A DNA stretch of 64,000 nucleotides from Planctomycetota bacterium (GTDB taxonomy: Bacteria > Planctomycetota > UBA8108 > UBA1146): the NCBI GenBank assembly GCA_014240375.1, contig JAAZXB010000011.1, forward strand, positions 1 through 64,000, read 5' to 3'. The notes beneath the pieces are model-generated. The model was given only the letters and a program-made list of their open reading frames with translations, ran no database searches and was not told the DNA's origin. This document shows, one piece after another, positions 9,214-18,579 of this stretch. How positions within the stretch are numbered: position 1 is the stretch's first letter; every line of letters starts with the position of its first letter. Both the position numbers and the translations under genes were made by a program.

Positions 9214-9237
9214 TATCAATGTGATATCATGATGATA
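9214..9237. promoter_or_regulatory. Overlapping inverted repeats, candidate operator for the SPFH-RHH operon
   Basis: TATCA (9214-9218), TGATA (9222-9226), TATCA (9225-9229) and TGATA (9233-9237) form two inverted repeats with 3-base centres that overlap at a TGATATCA palindrome. The site ends 23 bases before the SPFH start codon, where a repressor would block transcription or initiation. The second gene of the operon encodes an Arc-type ribbon-helix-helix protein, a class that binds short inverted half-sites, so autoregulation is a natural inference. Confidence 0.45.
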
Positions 9238-9260
9238 TACAAGATCGAAGGGAGATTTTG

Positions 9261-10139
9261 ATGAAGCAAACTGAAGAGAAGATTATCCAGGTCGCCAACG
9301 GCTGGGTTCGACTGTTTTTTCATCTGCTGCTGCTGGTCGCTGCCATCGTGCTGCTGATCGTGGCTCCGATTCCAGGCAAGATCGGCGCGGCGATCTCCTT
9401 GCCGGTGATCCTGTTACTGCTGCTGGGTCACTTCACCGTCCAACCCAATGAGGCCCGGGTCTTGCTACTCTTCGGAAACTACCGGGGCACCGAGCTTCGA
9501 AGCGGCTTCTTCTGGGGCAATCCATTCCTGACCAAGACCCCCATCTCCCGAAGGGCCCGCAACTTCGACAGTGAAAAATTGAAGGTCAACGACAAGCGCG
9601 GCAACCCCATCGAGATCTCTGCGGTGGTGGTCTGGCGGGTCGAGAACACCGCCAAGGCATCCTTCGATGTCGATGACTACGCCCACTTCGTGCGAGTTCA
9701 GAGTGAATCTGCTCTGCGCCATCTGGCCAATGACTACGCCTACGATCATGGCGAGGAGAACGATGAATCCTCCACCGAGTTCACTCTCCGCAGTTCCACC
9801 GAGGAGGTCAGCCAGGCCCTCAAATCGCAACTCTCCATTCGCCTCGAGAAGGCGGGAGTGGTGATCGATGAAGCGCGCCTCAACCATCTGGCCTATTCCC
9901 CCGAGATCGCCAGTGCGATGCTAAAACGCCAACAAGCCTCAGCGATCATCGCAGCGAGACAGAAGATCGTTCATGGTGCAGTGAGTATGGTCGAGCTGGC
10001 GATTCGTGGTCTCGAAGCCAATCAGGTGGTGCAGCTCGATGAAGAACGCAAGGCGGCGATGATCAGCAACCTGCTGGTGGTCCTCTGTAGCGACAGTCAT
10101 GCGCAACCGGTGATCAATACGGGAAGCCTCTACACATGA
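9261..10139 (+). CDS. SPFH/band-7 domain membrane protein
   Basis: A 292-residue SPFH (stomatin/prohibitin/flotillin/HflKC) protein. The ATG at 9261 follows AAGGGAG by six bases. Two N-terminal hydrophobic segments (about 16-37 and 44-59) anchor it. The SPFH core starts at [20 protein letters not shown] and runs through GFFWGNPF, the [15 protein letters not shown] strand and the helical [18 protein letters not shown] region; the late part ([24 protein letters not shown]) is helical as in oligomerising SPFH proteins. Family members organise membrane microdomains or proteases; the role here is unknown. It is followed 64 bases later by an RHH regulator, and a candidate operator precedes it. Confidence 0.9.
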   Translation: MKQTEEKIIQVANGWVRLFFHLLLLVAAIVLLIVAPIPGKIGAAISLPVILLLLLGHFTVQPNEARVLLLFGNYRGTELRSGFFWGNPFLTKTPISRRARNFDSEKLKVNDKRGNPIEISAVVVWRVENTAKASFDVDDYAHFVRVQSESALRHLANDYAYDHGEENDESSTEFTLRSSTEEVSQALKSQLSIRLEKAGVVIDEARLNHLAYSPEIASAMLKRQQASAIIAARQKIVHGAVSMVELAIRGLEANQVVQLDEERKAAMISNLLVVLCSDSHAQPVINTGSLYT

Positions 10140-10203
10140 TCAGGAGTGGCTCACGCCGTGAAACCCGCAACGGGCCTGACCATCTGGGGGGAGCCCGCTG
10201 ACG

Positions 10204-10395
10204 ATGGCGCGAAAGTCCTTTCTGCTACGAATCGATGAGCGGCTCCACGCTGAACTGCGACGGTGGGCCGATGACGACCTGCGCAGCATCAATGCCCAGA
10301 TCGAGTTCTTGCTGCGCAACGCTCTGCGGGAGCAACGAGGTCGCGACCCGCTCTCCGCAAAAGAACCGCCAGCAGCCGACCCAGCCGAGGAGTAA
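10204..10395 (+). CDS. Arc-family ribbon-helix-helix DNA-binding protein
   Basis: A 63-residue protein. Residues 1-45 fit the Arc/MetJ fold: a short strand (KSFLLRID), helix A (ERLHAELRRWADDD), a turn containing RSINAQ, and helix B (IEFLLRNALREQ), followed by a disordered Pro/Ala/Glu tail. The 'LRSINAQIEFLLR' segment is characteristic of Arc-like repressors. It lies downstream of the SPFH gene on the same strand and probably regulates that operon through the inverted repeats at 9214-9237. The RHH fold also occurs in antitoxins, but no toxin-like gene is adjacent. Confidence 0.8.
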   Translation: MARKSFLLRIDERLHAELRRWADDDLRSINAQIEFLLRNALREQRGRDPLSAKEPPAADPAEE

Positions 10396-11291
10396 GGGTC
10401 CACCGTTCATCCTCAACAAGGACTGCAACGCAAAGCGAATCCCAACCGTGCCTTCCTCCGACGACTTCGATTCTTCATCCCCTCATGACCCCTGCTTCAT
10501 CAGGATCACTGCGGATGGGTGCGTACTGCCTGAGCAACTCTCCACAAGACCGAGCAACAGAAGTCACCGCAGGTCCGATCGCCTCGTGGACACGCAGAAG
10601 GCACCAAGATGGAGCGCAAGATTCAACTCGAAATAACGGTCAGAAAATACCGGTGATGATATTTTGGTGGGAGTGCAACAAGTAGAGGGGGCCGGCCTGG
10701 CCTTTCCCCTGGGATCGGAACGCCAAACGATTTCCGCTCGCGCTCTTTCCTTCCCCGGCCAGGAGTACCGCTGAAGCGCCTTGGCTTCTTCGGACCACCC
10801 AGCCCCCTCGATCCTGATGCACTTTCATGTTGAAGGGTTTTAAAACGAACTGCAAGCATCACATTGTTGCTTCTCCTCTCGAAGGGTGGAAACAACGATG
10901 GATCAAAGCCGGTGATATCATTCCACTCTTCAACTCACTCACTCCGGATGAACAATGAATTCCGAACACCTCCTTGTTGCCAATTTCATGAGTATATCGC
11001 TATAGGTCGCTATATGTCGCACATCTACTTTGACACCCCGTTGCACCGAAACTCTACATGTGGCGAACAGAATTGATGGGTGCTCTAGTCTCGATTTCAC
11101 TGTTCGCATCCGAAAGAGTAGTTGAGAAAAAACTTTCTAGATTCTTCTTCTCCACTTCGAATTCGGCAATTTTTCTCTTCAAGATGAGCCGAATGATGCG
11201 ATCGCAATGTTGCAATGCTATTGTGCGACATCATCCATCGGCCACTCTCATCTGAAGTTTGCAGTTGTGGCTTCCACGAGAAAGGATCCCG
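10396..11291. other. Long intergenic stretch with no convincing gene
   Basis: Nearly 900 bp between the RHH gene and the SASA esterase. Short open frames exist on both strands but they are Arg/Pro/Ser-rich or lack a ribosome site, and none resembles a family I know. The part after about 10860 is noticeably AT-rich compared with the flanking genes. TCGCTATAGG/TCGCTATATG forms a 10-bp direct repeat at 10997-11016. The segment could be decayed coding sequence, or hold a non-coding RNA or promoter of the esterase. Confidence 0.5.
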
Positions 11292-12473
11292 ATGCTCCGG
11301 TTGAGTACACGTAACTTTCAAATCTTTCTGCTGTGCCTGATCACCAGTTCAACCCTCGGAATTCAATCGCCTGCTGACGATTCCGCAGCTCCTGCCTTAC
11401 CAAAAGTAAAAGTTTTCATCCTGGCGGGGCAGTCGAATATGGAAGGGCACGGACAGATTCGTAGCCTCGACATCCTCGGCAAGGATTCAAACCATGGTCA
11501 TCTGCTCGATCTGCTGAAGGAAAAGGATGGCACGTGGAAGACTCGAGACGATGTGACCATCTCCTGGCAAGCGAAGAACAAGAAGCACGGCCCGTTGACG
11601 GTGGGTTGGGGTTATGGCGATCAGGAGGTCGGTCCTGAGTTGTTGTTCGGTGCCATCGTCGGGGAGCACTTCGACGAACCCGTTTTGCTGATCAAGACCG
11701 CATGGGGCGGCAAGGATGTGTACTGTGATTTTCGCTCCCCCACTGCTGGAAAACCGATCGGTGCTGACGCTGCGATGCTAGAGCGTCAGGCCGCCGACGG
11801 CCAGGAGCGCGAGGTGGGTCACTTCTATCGACAGATGATCTCGGAGATCGAGCAGTGCCTCGCCAACATCGGCGAGGTGGTTCCCGGTTATCAGGGTCAG
11901 GGCTACGAGCTGGCGGGGATGGCCTGGTTCCAGGGGTGGAACGACTTCTGTCAGTGGCATGTTCAGATCGATGGCGAAAAGATCGGCGATCAGTTGATCG
12001 AGAATTATTCAAAGAACCTGGCCGCGATGTTTCGCGACGTTCGCAAGGATCTGAAGGCTCCAGATCTGCCGATCGCCATCGGTGAGATGGGAGTCGGAGG
12101 GCACGAGATGTCCGCCAGGGCCAAGAAGAACCCGGATGACCGGGAAGCGGTGGCGATGATGAACTTCCGCAGAGCACAACTGGCCGTCGCGCAGGATCCG
12201 GCTCTCGAGCGGGTCTATTTCGTCCCCACCAGCGATTACTGGGATGTTCGTCTGCAGGAACTCCGACGGATCAGCGATGACTGGTGGAATGAAAAGCGCA
12301 AGAAGGGCATCGCCGACACCGATGACAATCAACTGCCCACACCAGAACTCAACAAGGAGTTCCGGAGCCGGGGTGGTCACTGGTACTGCCACTACAACGG
12401 ATCCGCTTCCAACTACTCACTGGTCGGCTATGCCCTGGCAGAGATGTTGCTGAAAGAAAAGCCGCAGCAATGA
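11292..12473 (+). CDS. Secreted SASA-domain carbohydrate esterase (sialate O-acetylesterase-like)
   Basis: A 393-residue secreted esterase of the SGNH/SASA type, expected to remove acetyl groups from sugars. The ATG at 11292 follows AAAGGA by six bases and gives a signal peptide (residues about 8-25). The nucleophile motif VFILAGQSNMEGHG places Ser48 in the GQSNM signature; later motifs include LLIKTAWGG and the GMAWFQGWND block typical of carbohydrate esterase family 6-like proteins. It is the first gene of a block of extracellular hydrolases and sulfatases, in keeping with degradation of acetylated, sulfated polysaccharide. The substrate cannot be read from sequence. Confidence 0.88.
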   Translation: MLRLSTRNFQIFLLCLITSSTLGIQSPADDSAAPALPKVKVFILAGQSNMEGHGQIRSLDILGKDSNHGHLLDLLKEKDGTWKTRDDVTISWQAKNKKHGPLTVGWGYGDQEVGPELLFGAIVGEHFDEPVLLIKTAWGGKDVYCDFRSPTAGKPIGADAAMLERQAADGQEREVGHFYRQMISEIEQCLANIGEVVPGYQGQGYELAGMAWFQGWNDFCQWHVQIDGEKIGDQLIENYSKNLAAMFRDVRKDLKAPDLPIAIGEMGVGGHEMSARAKKNPDDREAVAMMNFRRAQLAVAQDPALERVYFVPTSDYWDVRLQELRRISDDWWNEKRKKGIADTDDNQLPTPELNKEFRSRGGHWYCHYNGSASNYSLVGYALAEMLLKEKPQQ

Positions 12474-12513
12474 TCGCCATGCGTGAAGATGCCGCGGGCT
12501 CGAATTGAAGCAC

Positions 12514-13317
12514 TCACTTCGCCTGGTTGGCTTCAATTCTCTCTCGTATCGAGGGGATCTGCTCCGCAGCCCAGGTGAGGTCGATCTTTCCGGTGATCTT
12601 CAGTTTCGGCAAGATCCCGTTGATGGTGCCACGCCAGACGAAGCCGACCTGACCAGCAGCGAGGTTCTTGAGCAACTTCTTGCTGTCACTTTGATGCTTG
12701 GCACGGCCGTTGAGCAACGAACTGAACAGGCCATCCTTCAGCTCAAAACCGAACTTCTTGTGCTCCTCGTAGCAGATCACCGGCGCTTTCCCGCTGCCGC
12801 CGACCGCCTTGGTGCCGGAGATGCGTACCAACTGAGAACCCAGATTACTGCCCACCCTCTGACGTAACTTTTTCCCCCAGGCAAACACAGCGGCAACCAT
12901 GTCTCCTCGGCTGCCGCCGAGAAACGACACGTAGGTGGCTTCGACCCTTACATCCGGTTGCCACACCGCTTCATGGAACCACTGGCCGCTATCGGAGATG
13001 ATGATACCGCCAGAAACTCCCTCGCTGATCCCTTCATAGTTGCGACTCCACCGTACTATCGCACCTCTCTCGGATGGAGAGGGAAACCAGTCGTCGCCGA
13101 GGCTCCGATCTTCATTCTCGAAGTCATAGGTCAGTTCCACCGTACCATCGGGGGAGACCTTCTCCTCGGTGGCCTGAAACAGATCGAGGATCCGTTCCTG
13201 TTCCGCCTCGGTGAGAATGAAATCAGCAGGGACTGCGACCTCGGAGGTCGCATCGACGACATCTGCGGAAAATATGCACAACAGCACCGTCATTGCCAGC
13301 GTCTGAGTTCTTGTCAT
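12514..13317 (-). CDS. Secreted protein, copy A of a three-member local paralogue family
   Basis: A 267-residue protein with an N-terminal signal peptide (residues about 6-23). It shares a nearly collinear architecture with the genes at 20378-21193 and 23647-24507: ERILDLFQATEEK(V/I)S.DGT.EL.YDF near the N-terminus, then G(W)FH.AVW(Q/K)P(D/Q)V, a G(S/G)..DM.AA.(F/Y)AW block, LRQRVGSNLGSQ, (K)FGFELKDG.FS, GQVGFVWRG.I, and a final amphipathic helix. The late strands recall concanavalin-A-like/DUF1080 jellyrolls, but I cannot confirm this. It converges on the SASA esterase with a 40-base gap. Function unknown; probably extracytoplasmic. Confidence 0.82.
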   Translation of the reverse strand: MTRTQTLAMTVLLCIFSADVVDATSEVAVPADFILTEAEQERILDLFQATEEKVSPDGTVELTYDFENEDRSLGDDWFPSPSERGAIVRWSRNYEGISEGVSGGIIISDSGQWFHEAVWQPDVRVEATYVSFLGGSRGDMVAAVFAWGKKLRQRVGSNLGSQLVRISGTKAVGGSGKAPVICYEEHKKFGFELKDGLFSSLLNGRAKHQSDSKKLLKNLAAGQVGFVWRGTINGILPKLKITGKIDLTWAAEQIPSIRERIEANQAK

Positions 13318-13571
13318 CGATCTTGCTCCTCTTCATCACGCGGGCCTATCCCGTAGATCCGGAGATCCGCGGCTGTCGGACAGGGGAGTTGCAAGATCGG
13401 TGGCGAACAGAGCCGATGACGGACCTTTTCAGCCCCAACCGATCGGCACAGGAGTGTTGCTGCTTCTAATTTGCTCCGTGGATACTTCTGCACGGAAGTA
13501 CGGCGAGGGTGGCGGGCGCCGCAACTTTCTTGCTGTGCTTCCTATCAGTGCAAGTCAGCGGGAACCGCTGT

Positions 13572-15146
13572 TCAAGGGCAGTTGGAGTAGATCGAACACT
13601 CCAGCGACTCTGCCGTCGTCGGGTCCGGTCCGCAACTGGTGGGCGCAGGCAGTGGAACCGCCGGGAATTCAAATATCCATGAGAGCATCCCGATGACATC
13701 TGCGAGATCGATCGCCCCATCGTCATTTCCATCGCAGGCGTCCTCGCAATCCATCGCCGGAGATACTGGCGCAGGAAACAGTACGATCAGTACTGATATG
13801 GCATCGGAGAGATCATGAACTCCGTCCGTGTTGCAGTCGCCCCGTACGAACAGAACCGGGGCGGGCAATTCGCTCTGCAGCGTCGGTCGATCAAAGGGGA
13901 AGGTTTCGTTTGCCACCCGTGGGTCGGTCAGCCCATTGGTGAGGAACTCTATCACCGCCGGTTGAGACGGGGTGGGCACGAAGATGTCGTTGTAGATGGG
14001 GGCGGCACCCGGCGGGGATCCAGGGACGGGGATCGGAGTCTGCTCTGCAATGAACTGGGTATGACCTGTCACCAGGTCGACAGTGGGCCAGACCGGCGCG
14101 TTGTAGTAATCGATCGCGTCCTGCACATCCATCACCCAGCCGACATGCATCTGGGCCGGTCGCAGACCCACATTCCTGAGAGTCGGAGTCTTGAAGCGAC
14201 CCCGATGTCCGACATCACCGGTGACATTGTATCTTCCGAGATCTTCATCGGATGGGCGTAGACCGATGTTGTAGAACTGGTTGTCGGTGAAGAGCGGCGG
14301 AACGTGACAATTGCGGCAAACCATGGCGTTGCTGTTGAAAAAATTGAATCCCACTTCTTGCTGCGGTGTCAACGTACCGAGGTCGAAGGGAGTCTGGTCG
14401 GGGACCAGCGTCCGCTCGTAGGTAGCGATGGCAAAAGCGATTCGCTCGGCGGTGATCTCCGGCGATCCAAAGGCAGCGTCGAACAGTGCCGGATAGTCGG
14501 TGCCCCCGACCAGGATCGCCGCTACATCCGCAGGCAAGTCGGTGCCGAGTGCAAGTGGCAACACCATCGCCATCTTCGTCACCAGATCATCCCAGGTACG
14601 ACCTTCGAAGGCCATCTCCACAGAGCTGAGGAGCGGTCCGACCGCCTGGCTCTCCAGAGCCCCTCCGCTGGCTATGCTCACCAGTCCGGTCTGTGGATCG
14701 ATGAATGTGCTGGTGGCGCGTCCGTCCCAGAACATATCCGAAGCCCATTGCGATCCGATGACCGGCTGAGCGGAACGGCCCGTCACCTGAACGTCGAAGT
14801 CGAACAACGGGTCCAGCAGCGGAATGCCAGCGAGGTCGGCACGGGCGACCCCCGGTGAGCCAATGATGTCGTCACTGGTCCCGAACAGTCCGTCCGGACC
14901 GGGATGTGTGCCGAGCCTGGGATCGGCCCCACCGGCGCTCGCCCGATGGCAAGTACCACAGGCGACGGTGTCGTCGCTCGAGAGCTGTTCATCCCAGAAC
15001 AGGATCTTGCCCAGCACACGCTTCTCCTCCGTCGGTGGATTCTCGGCGGGGAAAGGCACCGGAGGGAGTTGCCCAACTACCGCTGGCGAGCAAACGATAC
15101 CTAGCAGTAGCACCAGAATAGCTACGCAACGGGTGTACTTTTGCAT
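13572..15146 (-). CDS. Diheme cytochrome c peroxidase/MauG-like protein with dockerin-like tail
   Basis: A 524-residue exported diheme protein. ATG at 15146 follows AAGGAGA and gives a signal peptide; the open frame continues 170 codons upstream, but that part has no signal and is discounted. Heme motifs are CGTCH (63-67) and CRNCH (277-281), with family features MFWDGRA, VEMAF, ATYERTL and FKTPTLRN. From about residue 433 two calcium-loop repeats follow (GDCNTDGVHDLSDAI and DGNDDGAIDLADVI), then a Cys-rich end CGPDPT...LEC...C. The same tail ends the protein at 26680-27456, so it is a portable domain, possibly for attachment at the cell surface. The substrate may be peroxide or a protein side chain. 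Confidence 0.92.
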   Translation of the reverse strand: MQKYTRCVAILVLLLGIVCSPAVVGQLPPVPFPAENPPTEEKRVLGKILFWDEQLSSDDTVACGTCHRASAGGADPRLGTHPGPDGLFGTSDDIIGSPGVARADLAGIPLLDPLFDFDVQVTGRSAQPVIGSQWASDMFWDGRATSTFIDPQTGLVSIASGGALESQAVGPLLSSVEMAFEGRTWDDLVTKMAMVLPLALGTDLPADVAAILVGGTDYPALFDAAFGSPEITAERIAFAIATYERTLVPDQTPFDLGTLTPQQEVGFNFFNSNAMVCRNCHVPPLFTDNQFYNIGLRPSDEDLGRYNVTGDVGHRGRFKTPTLRNVGLRPAQMHVGWVMDVQDAIDYYNAPVWPTVDLVTGHTQFIAEQTPIPVPGSPPGAAPIYNDIFVPTPSQPAVIEFLTNGLTDPRVANETFPFDRPTLQSELPAPVLFVRGDCNTDGVHDLSDAISVLIVLFPAPVSPAMDCEDACDGNDDGAIDLADVIGMLSWIFEFPAVPLPAPTSCGPDPTTAESLECSIYSNCP

Positions 15147-15505
15147 GGGAAATCTCCTTCGTGAAGCAGTCGGTATTGATGCATCGGTGTGGGGTCCGAA
15201 GATCCCGAGCAGGGATGGCACAATTGTCGTAGTCTCAACAAAGTAGTTGTCGGATGCGAGTGGATTTCTTGGATCTCGTAACGGCCCAGGTGCCCCTTCA
15301 CGGGAAACTGTCCTGTTGTGGGTAGGACCCTGGCCATGACCCTTTGGAGGTTCTCGAGGCTCTTCACTTCCCCCCAGTTCGGGCGTGACCTCCGTAGCTG
15401 CCCGGCCACCGAATGGCTCCACTCGAGACTTGTCGGCCAACCGATGGAGGAAGATACTGACGATGTTGGAGTCAATACAATCGATCGAAACCAGGGAGAA
15501 TACCG
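15147..15505. other. Intergenic region between divergent peroxidase and hydrolase genes
   Basis: This 359-bp region must carry the promoters of two divergent genes. I see a TACAAT hexamer near 15474 on the plus strand but no good partner -35, and nothing that stands out on the minus strand. The minus-strand frame of the peroxidase gene is open through here but looks non-coding. Confidence 0.35.
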
Positions 15506-16939
15506 ATGAACATCCCCTTCCATTTCCGGGTTCTGCTGACCGGGCTGCTCGTTGTCCTTCTGTTCTGCGCCGAAGCCTCAGCGCAGAAGTACGGCGAGGT
15601 CGACAAGGTGGCACCATCGCCGAATGCGCCGCAGGGCCAGACGCTGGAATGGACATCCACTGAGGGGAAGTCGTACTGGTACCGACTGCCGCACCAGATC
15701 AATCCAAAGAAGCCGCCAAACCTGGTGTTGATGCTCCACGGCACCGGCTTGACCTGGGGCTGGGCGTTCTGGAACTACCCCATCAGTAGCGGCGGATTTC
15801 GTGGCAACGATATCGTCATCGCACCGGAAGGGATGACACCCGGCGGCGGTGACACCTTCAACTTCACCCAGAGCAAACCCGATGGTGATCACATCGCCGG
15901 GCTCATCCGTCACTTCAAGAGCAAGTTCCCCATCGACAAGGTCTACGTCTACGGCCACAGCCAGGGGGCGTTCTTCTGCTACTGGTTCGCCGGCGCCTAC
16001 ACCGAACTGGTCGATGGAATCGTCGCCCACGCCGGCAACGTGCTGAGCGTCAACCACAACAAGCTGGCCAAGGATAAGGTCGCGATCGGCATCCTGCATG
16101 GAAAAGCAGACGCGGTGGTCTCGGTCGAATGCGCCCACCGCACCGAGAAGATCTACAAGCAACAGGGCTACAAGAAGATCAAGATGAGCATCGTCGAGGG
16201 ATTGACCAAACGCTCCGGGCACTGGCCGCTGCCCACGCAGGTCGCCGAGATGTTCGACTGGCTCGACCAGGTCAATGCAGACAGCCCGCAACTGGCATTG
16301 AGCGTCGCCCTCAGTGAACTGGCCAAGGACTCCCCCGACCTGACCATCGTCTCCTCATCCGCCTACAAGGCAAAAAGTCTCGCCAGACGGGAAAAAGGCG
16401 ATGAGGGTAAAGCACTTCGTGCGCCCATCGAGAAGGTAGTCGAGTTCCTCGAAGAGGTGCAATCCGCCCACGCTTCCACCATCCAGCAGGCACAAAAAGC
16501 GAGCAAGTCAGCGAAGAAGGGTTCCTTCCAGCCCTGGATGGCGCACTTTCGCATCGTCAACACGTCCTTTAGCGGAGCTACACCGTGGCGAAAGAGCCTC
16601 AAGTCGCTGGTGTCCTCTGCCACCAAGCATCAACGAGCCATCGATGCCGCCCTCTCTGTGATCTCAAAAAATCTCAACAGAAAGACGCTACAACAGGCGG
16701 TGAAAGTACTTCAGAAGTCGATGCTCGCCTCCAACGCTGAGGATCTGGAACTGACATTTCGCCGCATGGCGCAGGATCCTCCAGCAGGAACCCAGGACGA
16801 GGACTTCAGCGGCTACAGACAACTCAGCGCAACGCGAGATCCACTGATCCAGCAGGGACGATCGACGGCAGCCGAGATCACCGCCAGCATGGCCAGCGAT
16901 TTCCGTGAAGCGAACCCGGAGTTGTTTTCCGACAAGTGA
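15506..16939 (+). CDS. Secreted alpha/beta hydrolase (esterase, polyhydroxybutyrate depolymerase-like)
   Basis: A 477-residue exported hydrolase with a signal peptide ending at about CAEASAQ. The alpha/beta-hydrolase core covers roughly 60-265: oxyanion region VLMLHGTG, nucleophile elbow GHSQG (Ser152), the ILHGKAD turn carrying a candidate acid, and a final SGHWP His. It most resembles LpqC/PHB-depolymerase-type esterases. The C-terminal 200 residues are Lys/Ala/Ser-rich, helical and unassigned, so the protein is longer than the usual single-domain enzyme. GGGAGAA precedes the ATG. The downstream sulfatase starts 29 bases after the stop, suggesting an operon. Confidence 0.85.
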   Translation: MNIPFHFRVLLTGLLVVLLFCAEASAQKYGEVDKVAPSPNAPQGQTLEWTSTEGKSYWYRLPHQINPKKPPNLVLMLHGTGLTWGWAFWNYPISSGGFRGNDIVIAPEGMTPGGGDTFNFTQSKPDGDHIAGLIRHFKSKFPIDKVYVYGHSQGAFFCYWFAGAYTELVDGIVAHAGNVLSVNHNKLAKDKVAIGILHGKADAVVSVECAHRTEKIYKQQGYKKIKMSIVEGLTKRSGHWPLPTQVAEMFDWLDQVNADSPQLALSVALSELAKDSPDLTIVSSSAYKAKSLARREKGDEGKALRAPIEKVVEFLEEVQSAHASTIQQAQKASKSAKKGSFQPWMAHFRIVNTSFSGATPWRKSLKSLVSSATKHQRAIDAALSVISKNLNRKTLQQAVKVLQKSMLASNAEDLELTFRRMAQDPPAGTQDEDFSGYRQLSATRDPLIQQGRSTAAEITASMASDFREANPELFSDK

Positions 16940-16968
16940 CTCGATTTCCAGATCGGAGTGAGGGAGCG

Positions 16969-18579
16969 ATGCAAAAGCACCATCGGCTGATTCTCGGCCT
17001 GATCATCGCAGCAGTTACCATCGTGGGATTTTCCTCTCCCGACACAAATCGAGATGACACCCTGCCAGAGACCTCCCTGCCCAACATCCTCTTCATCCTC
17101 GCCGACGACCTCGGCTACGGAGATGTCGGTGTTTATAACTCCGAATCGAAGGTCCCCACCCCGCACCTCGATCAGTTTGCCAGCGCGGGGATGCGATTCA
17201 CCGATGCCCACAGCCCGGCAACAGTCTGTACTCCGACGCGCTACAGCGTGATGACGGGACGGATGGCGTTTCGTACCGGCTATCGCGGTGTTTTCACCGG
17301 TGTTGGAGGTCCATGCCTCATCGAGAAGGAACGGCTGACGCTTCCGCTGATGTTACAGAACCAGGGCTACACCACCGCTTGTTTCGGCAAGTGGCACATC
17401 GGAATGACTTTTCTCGACAAGGATGGAAATCGCATCGAGACCAGAGGAATCAAGGGGGTCGAGCAGATCGATTACACGCGAGCGATCCCCGACGCACCGA
17501 TCCATCACGGTTTCGATCACTTCTACGGCACCGCCTGCTGCCCCACCACCGACTGGCTCTACGCCTACATCGATGGCGACCGCATCCCGGTTCCCCCGAC
17601 AAAACTGCTCGACAAGAGTTCACTGCCAAAGCATCCCTACGGTAACGACTGCCGAGGGGGAAGGGTCGCTGACAATTTCAAACATGAAGAGGTCGACCTG
17701 GTCTTCCTCGAGAAGAGCCAGCAGTTTCTACAGAAGCACGTCCAGTCCAGCCCCGACAAGCCCTTCTTCCTCTTCCACTCGATGCAGGCGGTGCATCTCC
17801 CTTCCTTCGCCGCCAAACGATTCCAGGGCAAGAGTGGTGCAGGTCCCCACGGCGATTTCATCTTCGAGATGGACTTCATCGTCGGTGAACTGCTGAAAAC
17901 CCTCGATGATCTCGGCGTGGCCGACAACACGCTGGTGATGTTTGCCAGCGACAACGGTCCGGAAGTTCCCACCGTGATCGACATGCGCAAAACCCACCAG
18001 CACGACGGCGCCCGGCCGTGGCGCGGCGTCAAGCGCGACCAGTGGGAAGGGGGCCACAGAACGCCGTTCATCGTCCGTTGGCCCGGCAAGGTCAAGGCCG
18101 GCAGCAGCAGCGATCAGTTGCTGAGTCTCACCGATGTGATGGCGACCCTGGCCGAAATCACCGATGCCCGCTTGCCCGACGATGCAGCAGAAGACAGTTA
18201 CAACATGCTGCCGGTGCTGCTCGGGACCCAGGGCGACAAACCGGTGCGTCGCTACCTGTTGCAGCAGACGATGTCACTGGCGCTGTCGATCCGCGATGGC
18301 CTGTGGAAGTATCTCGACCACAAGGGATCGGGGGGCAACAACTATCAGCGTGACGGGGCCTGGGGGATGAAACCCTACGCCCTGAAAAACAACGATCCGG
18401 ATGCCCCCGGACAGCTCTACGATCTCGCGACCGATCCTGGCGAGACCCACAACCTGTACAGTAAAAATCCAGCGATCGTCGAGTCGATGACGGCGCAACT
18501 GGAAGCCTTCAAGAAGAGCGGACGAAGCGCTCCGTCACGTCAACAACCATCAAACGAAAAGTTGAAGGCAAACCGCTGA
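16969..18579 (+). CDS. Secreted sulfatase (arylsulfatase family)
   Basis: A 536-residue type I sulfatase that hydrolyses sulfate esters. ATG at 16969 follows GAGGGAG and precedes a signal peptide (about 7-23); an upstream in-frame GTG would overlap the previous gene. The metal site NILFILADDLGYGD and the formylglycine motif CTPTR (Cys87, to be oxidised) are intact, followed by SVMTGR, GKWHIG, and a late FASDNGPE. C-terminal residues include the usual LYDLATDPGETHNL. Neighbours (esterase-like hydrolase, second sulfatase) suggest use of sulfated polysaccharides or other sulfate esters. No maturase is in the window. Confidence 0.95.
   Translation: MQKHHRLILGLIIAAVTIVGFSSPDTNRDDTLPETSLPNILFILADDLGYGDVGVYNSESKVPTPHLDQFASAGMRFTDAHSPATVCTPTRYSVMTGRMAFRTGYRGVFTGVGGPCLIEKERLTLPLMLQNQGYTTACFGKWHIGMTFLDKDGNRIETRGIKGVEQIDYTRAIPDAPIHHGFDHFYGTACCPTTDWLYAYIDGDRIPVPPTKLLDKSSLPKHPYGNDCRGGRVADNFKHEEVDLVFLEKSQQFLQKHVQSSPDKPFFLFHSMQAVHLPSFAAKRFQGKSGAGPHGDFIFEMDFIVGELLKTLDDLGVADNTLVMFASDNGPEVPTVIDMRKTHQHDGARPWRGVKRDQWEGGHRTPFIVRWPGKVKAGSSSDQLLSLTDVMATLAEITDARLPDDAAEDSYNMLPVLLGTQGDKPVRRYLLQQTMSLALSIRDGLWKYLDHKGSGGNNYQRDGAWGMKPYALKNNDPDAPGQLYDLATDPGETHNLYSKNPAIVESMTAQLEAFKKSGRSAPSRQQPSNEKLKANR

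Noticed and set aside
10623-10895. 90-codon Arg/Pro-rich minus-strand frame
   Set aside because: No ribosome site, no homology I recognise, and composition typical of non-coding GC-rich DNA.
13572-15656. 170-residue N-terminal extension of the diheme peroxidase
   Set aside because: The extension lacks a signal peptide and overlaps the start of the divergent hydrolase; AAGGAGA and a signal peptide support the ATG at 15146.
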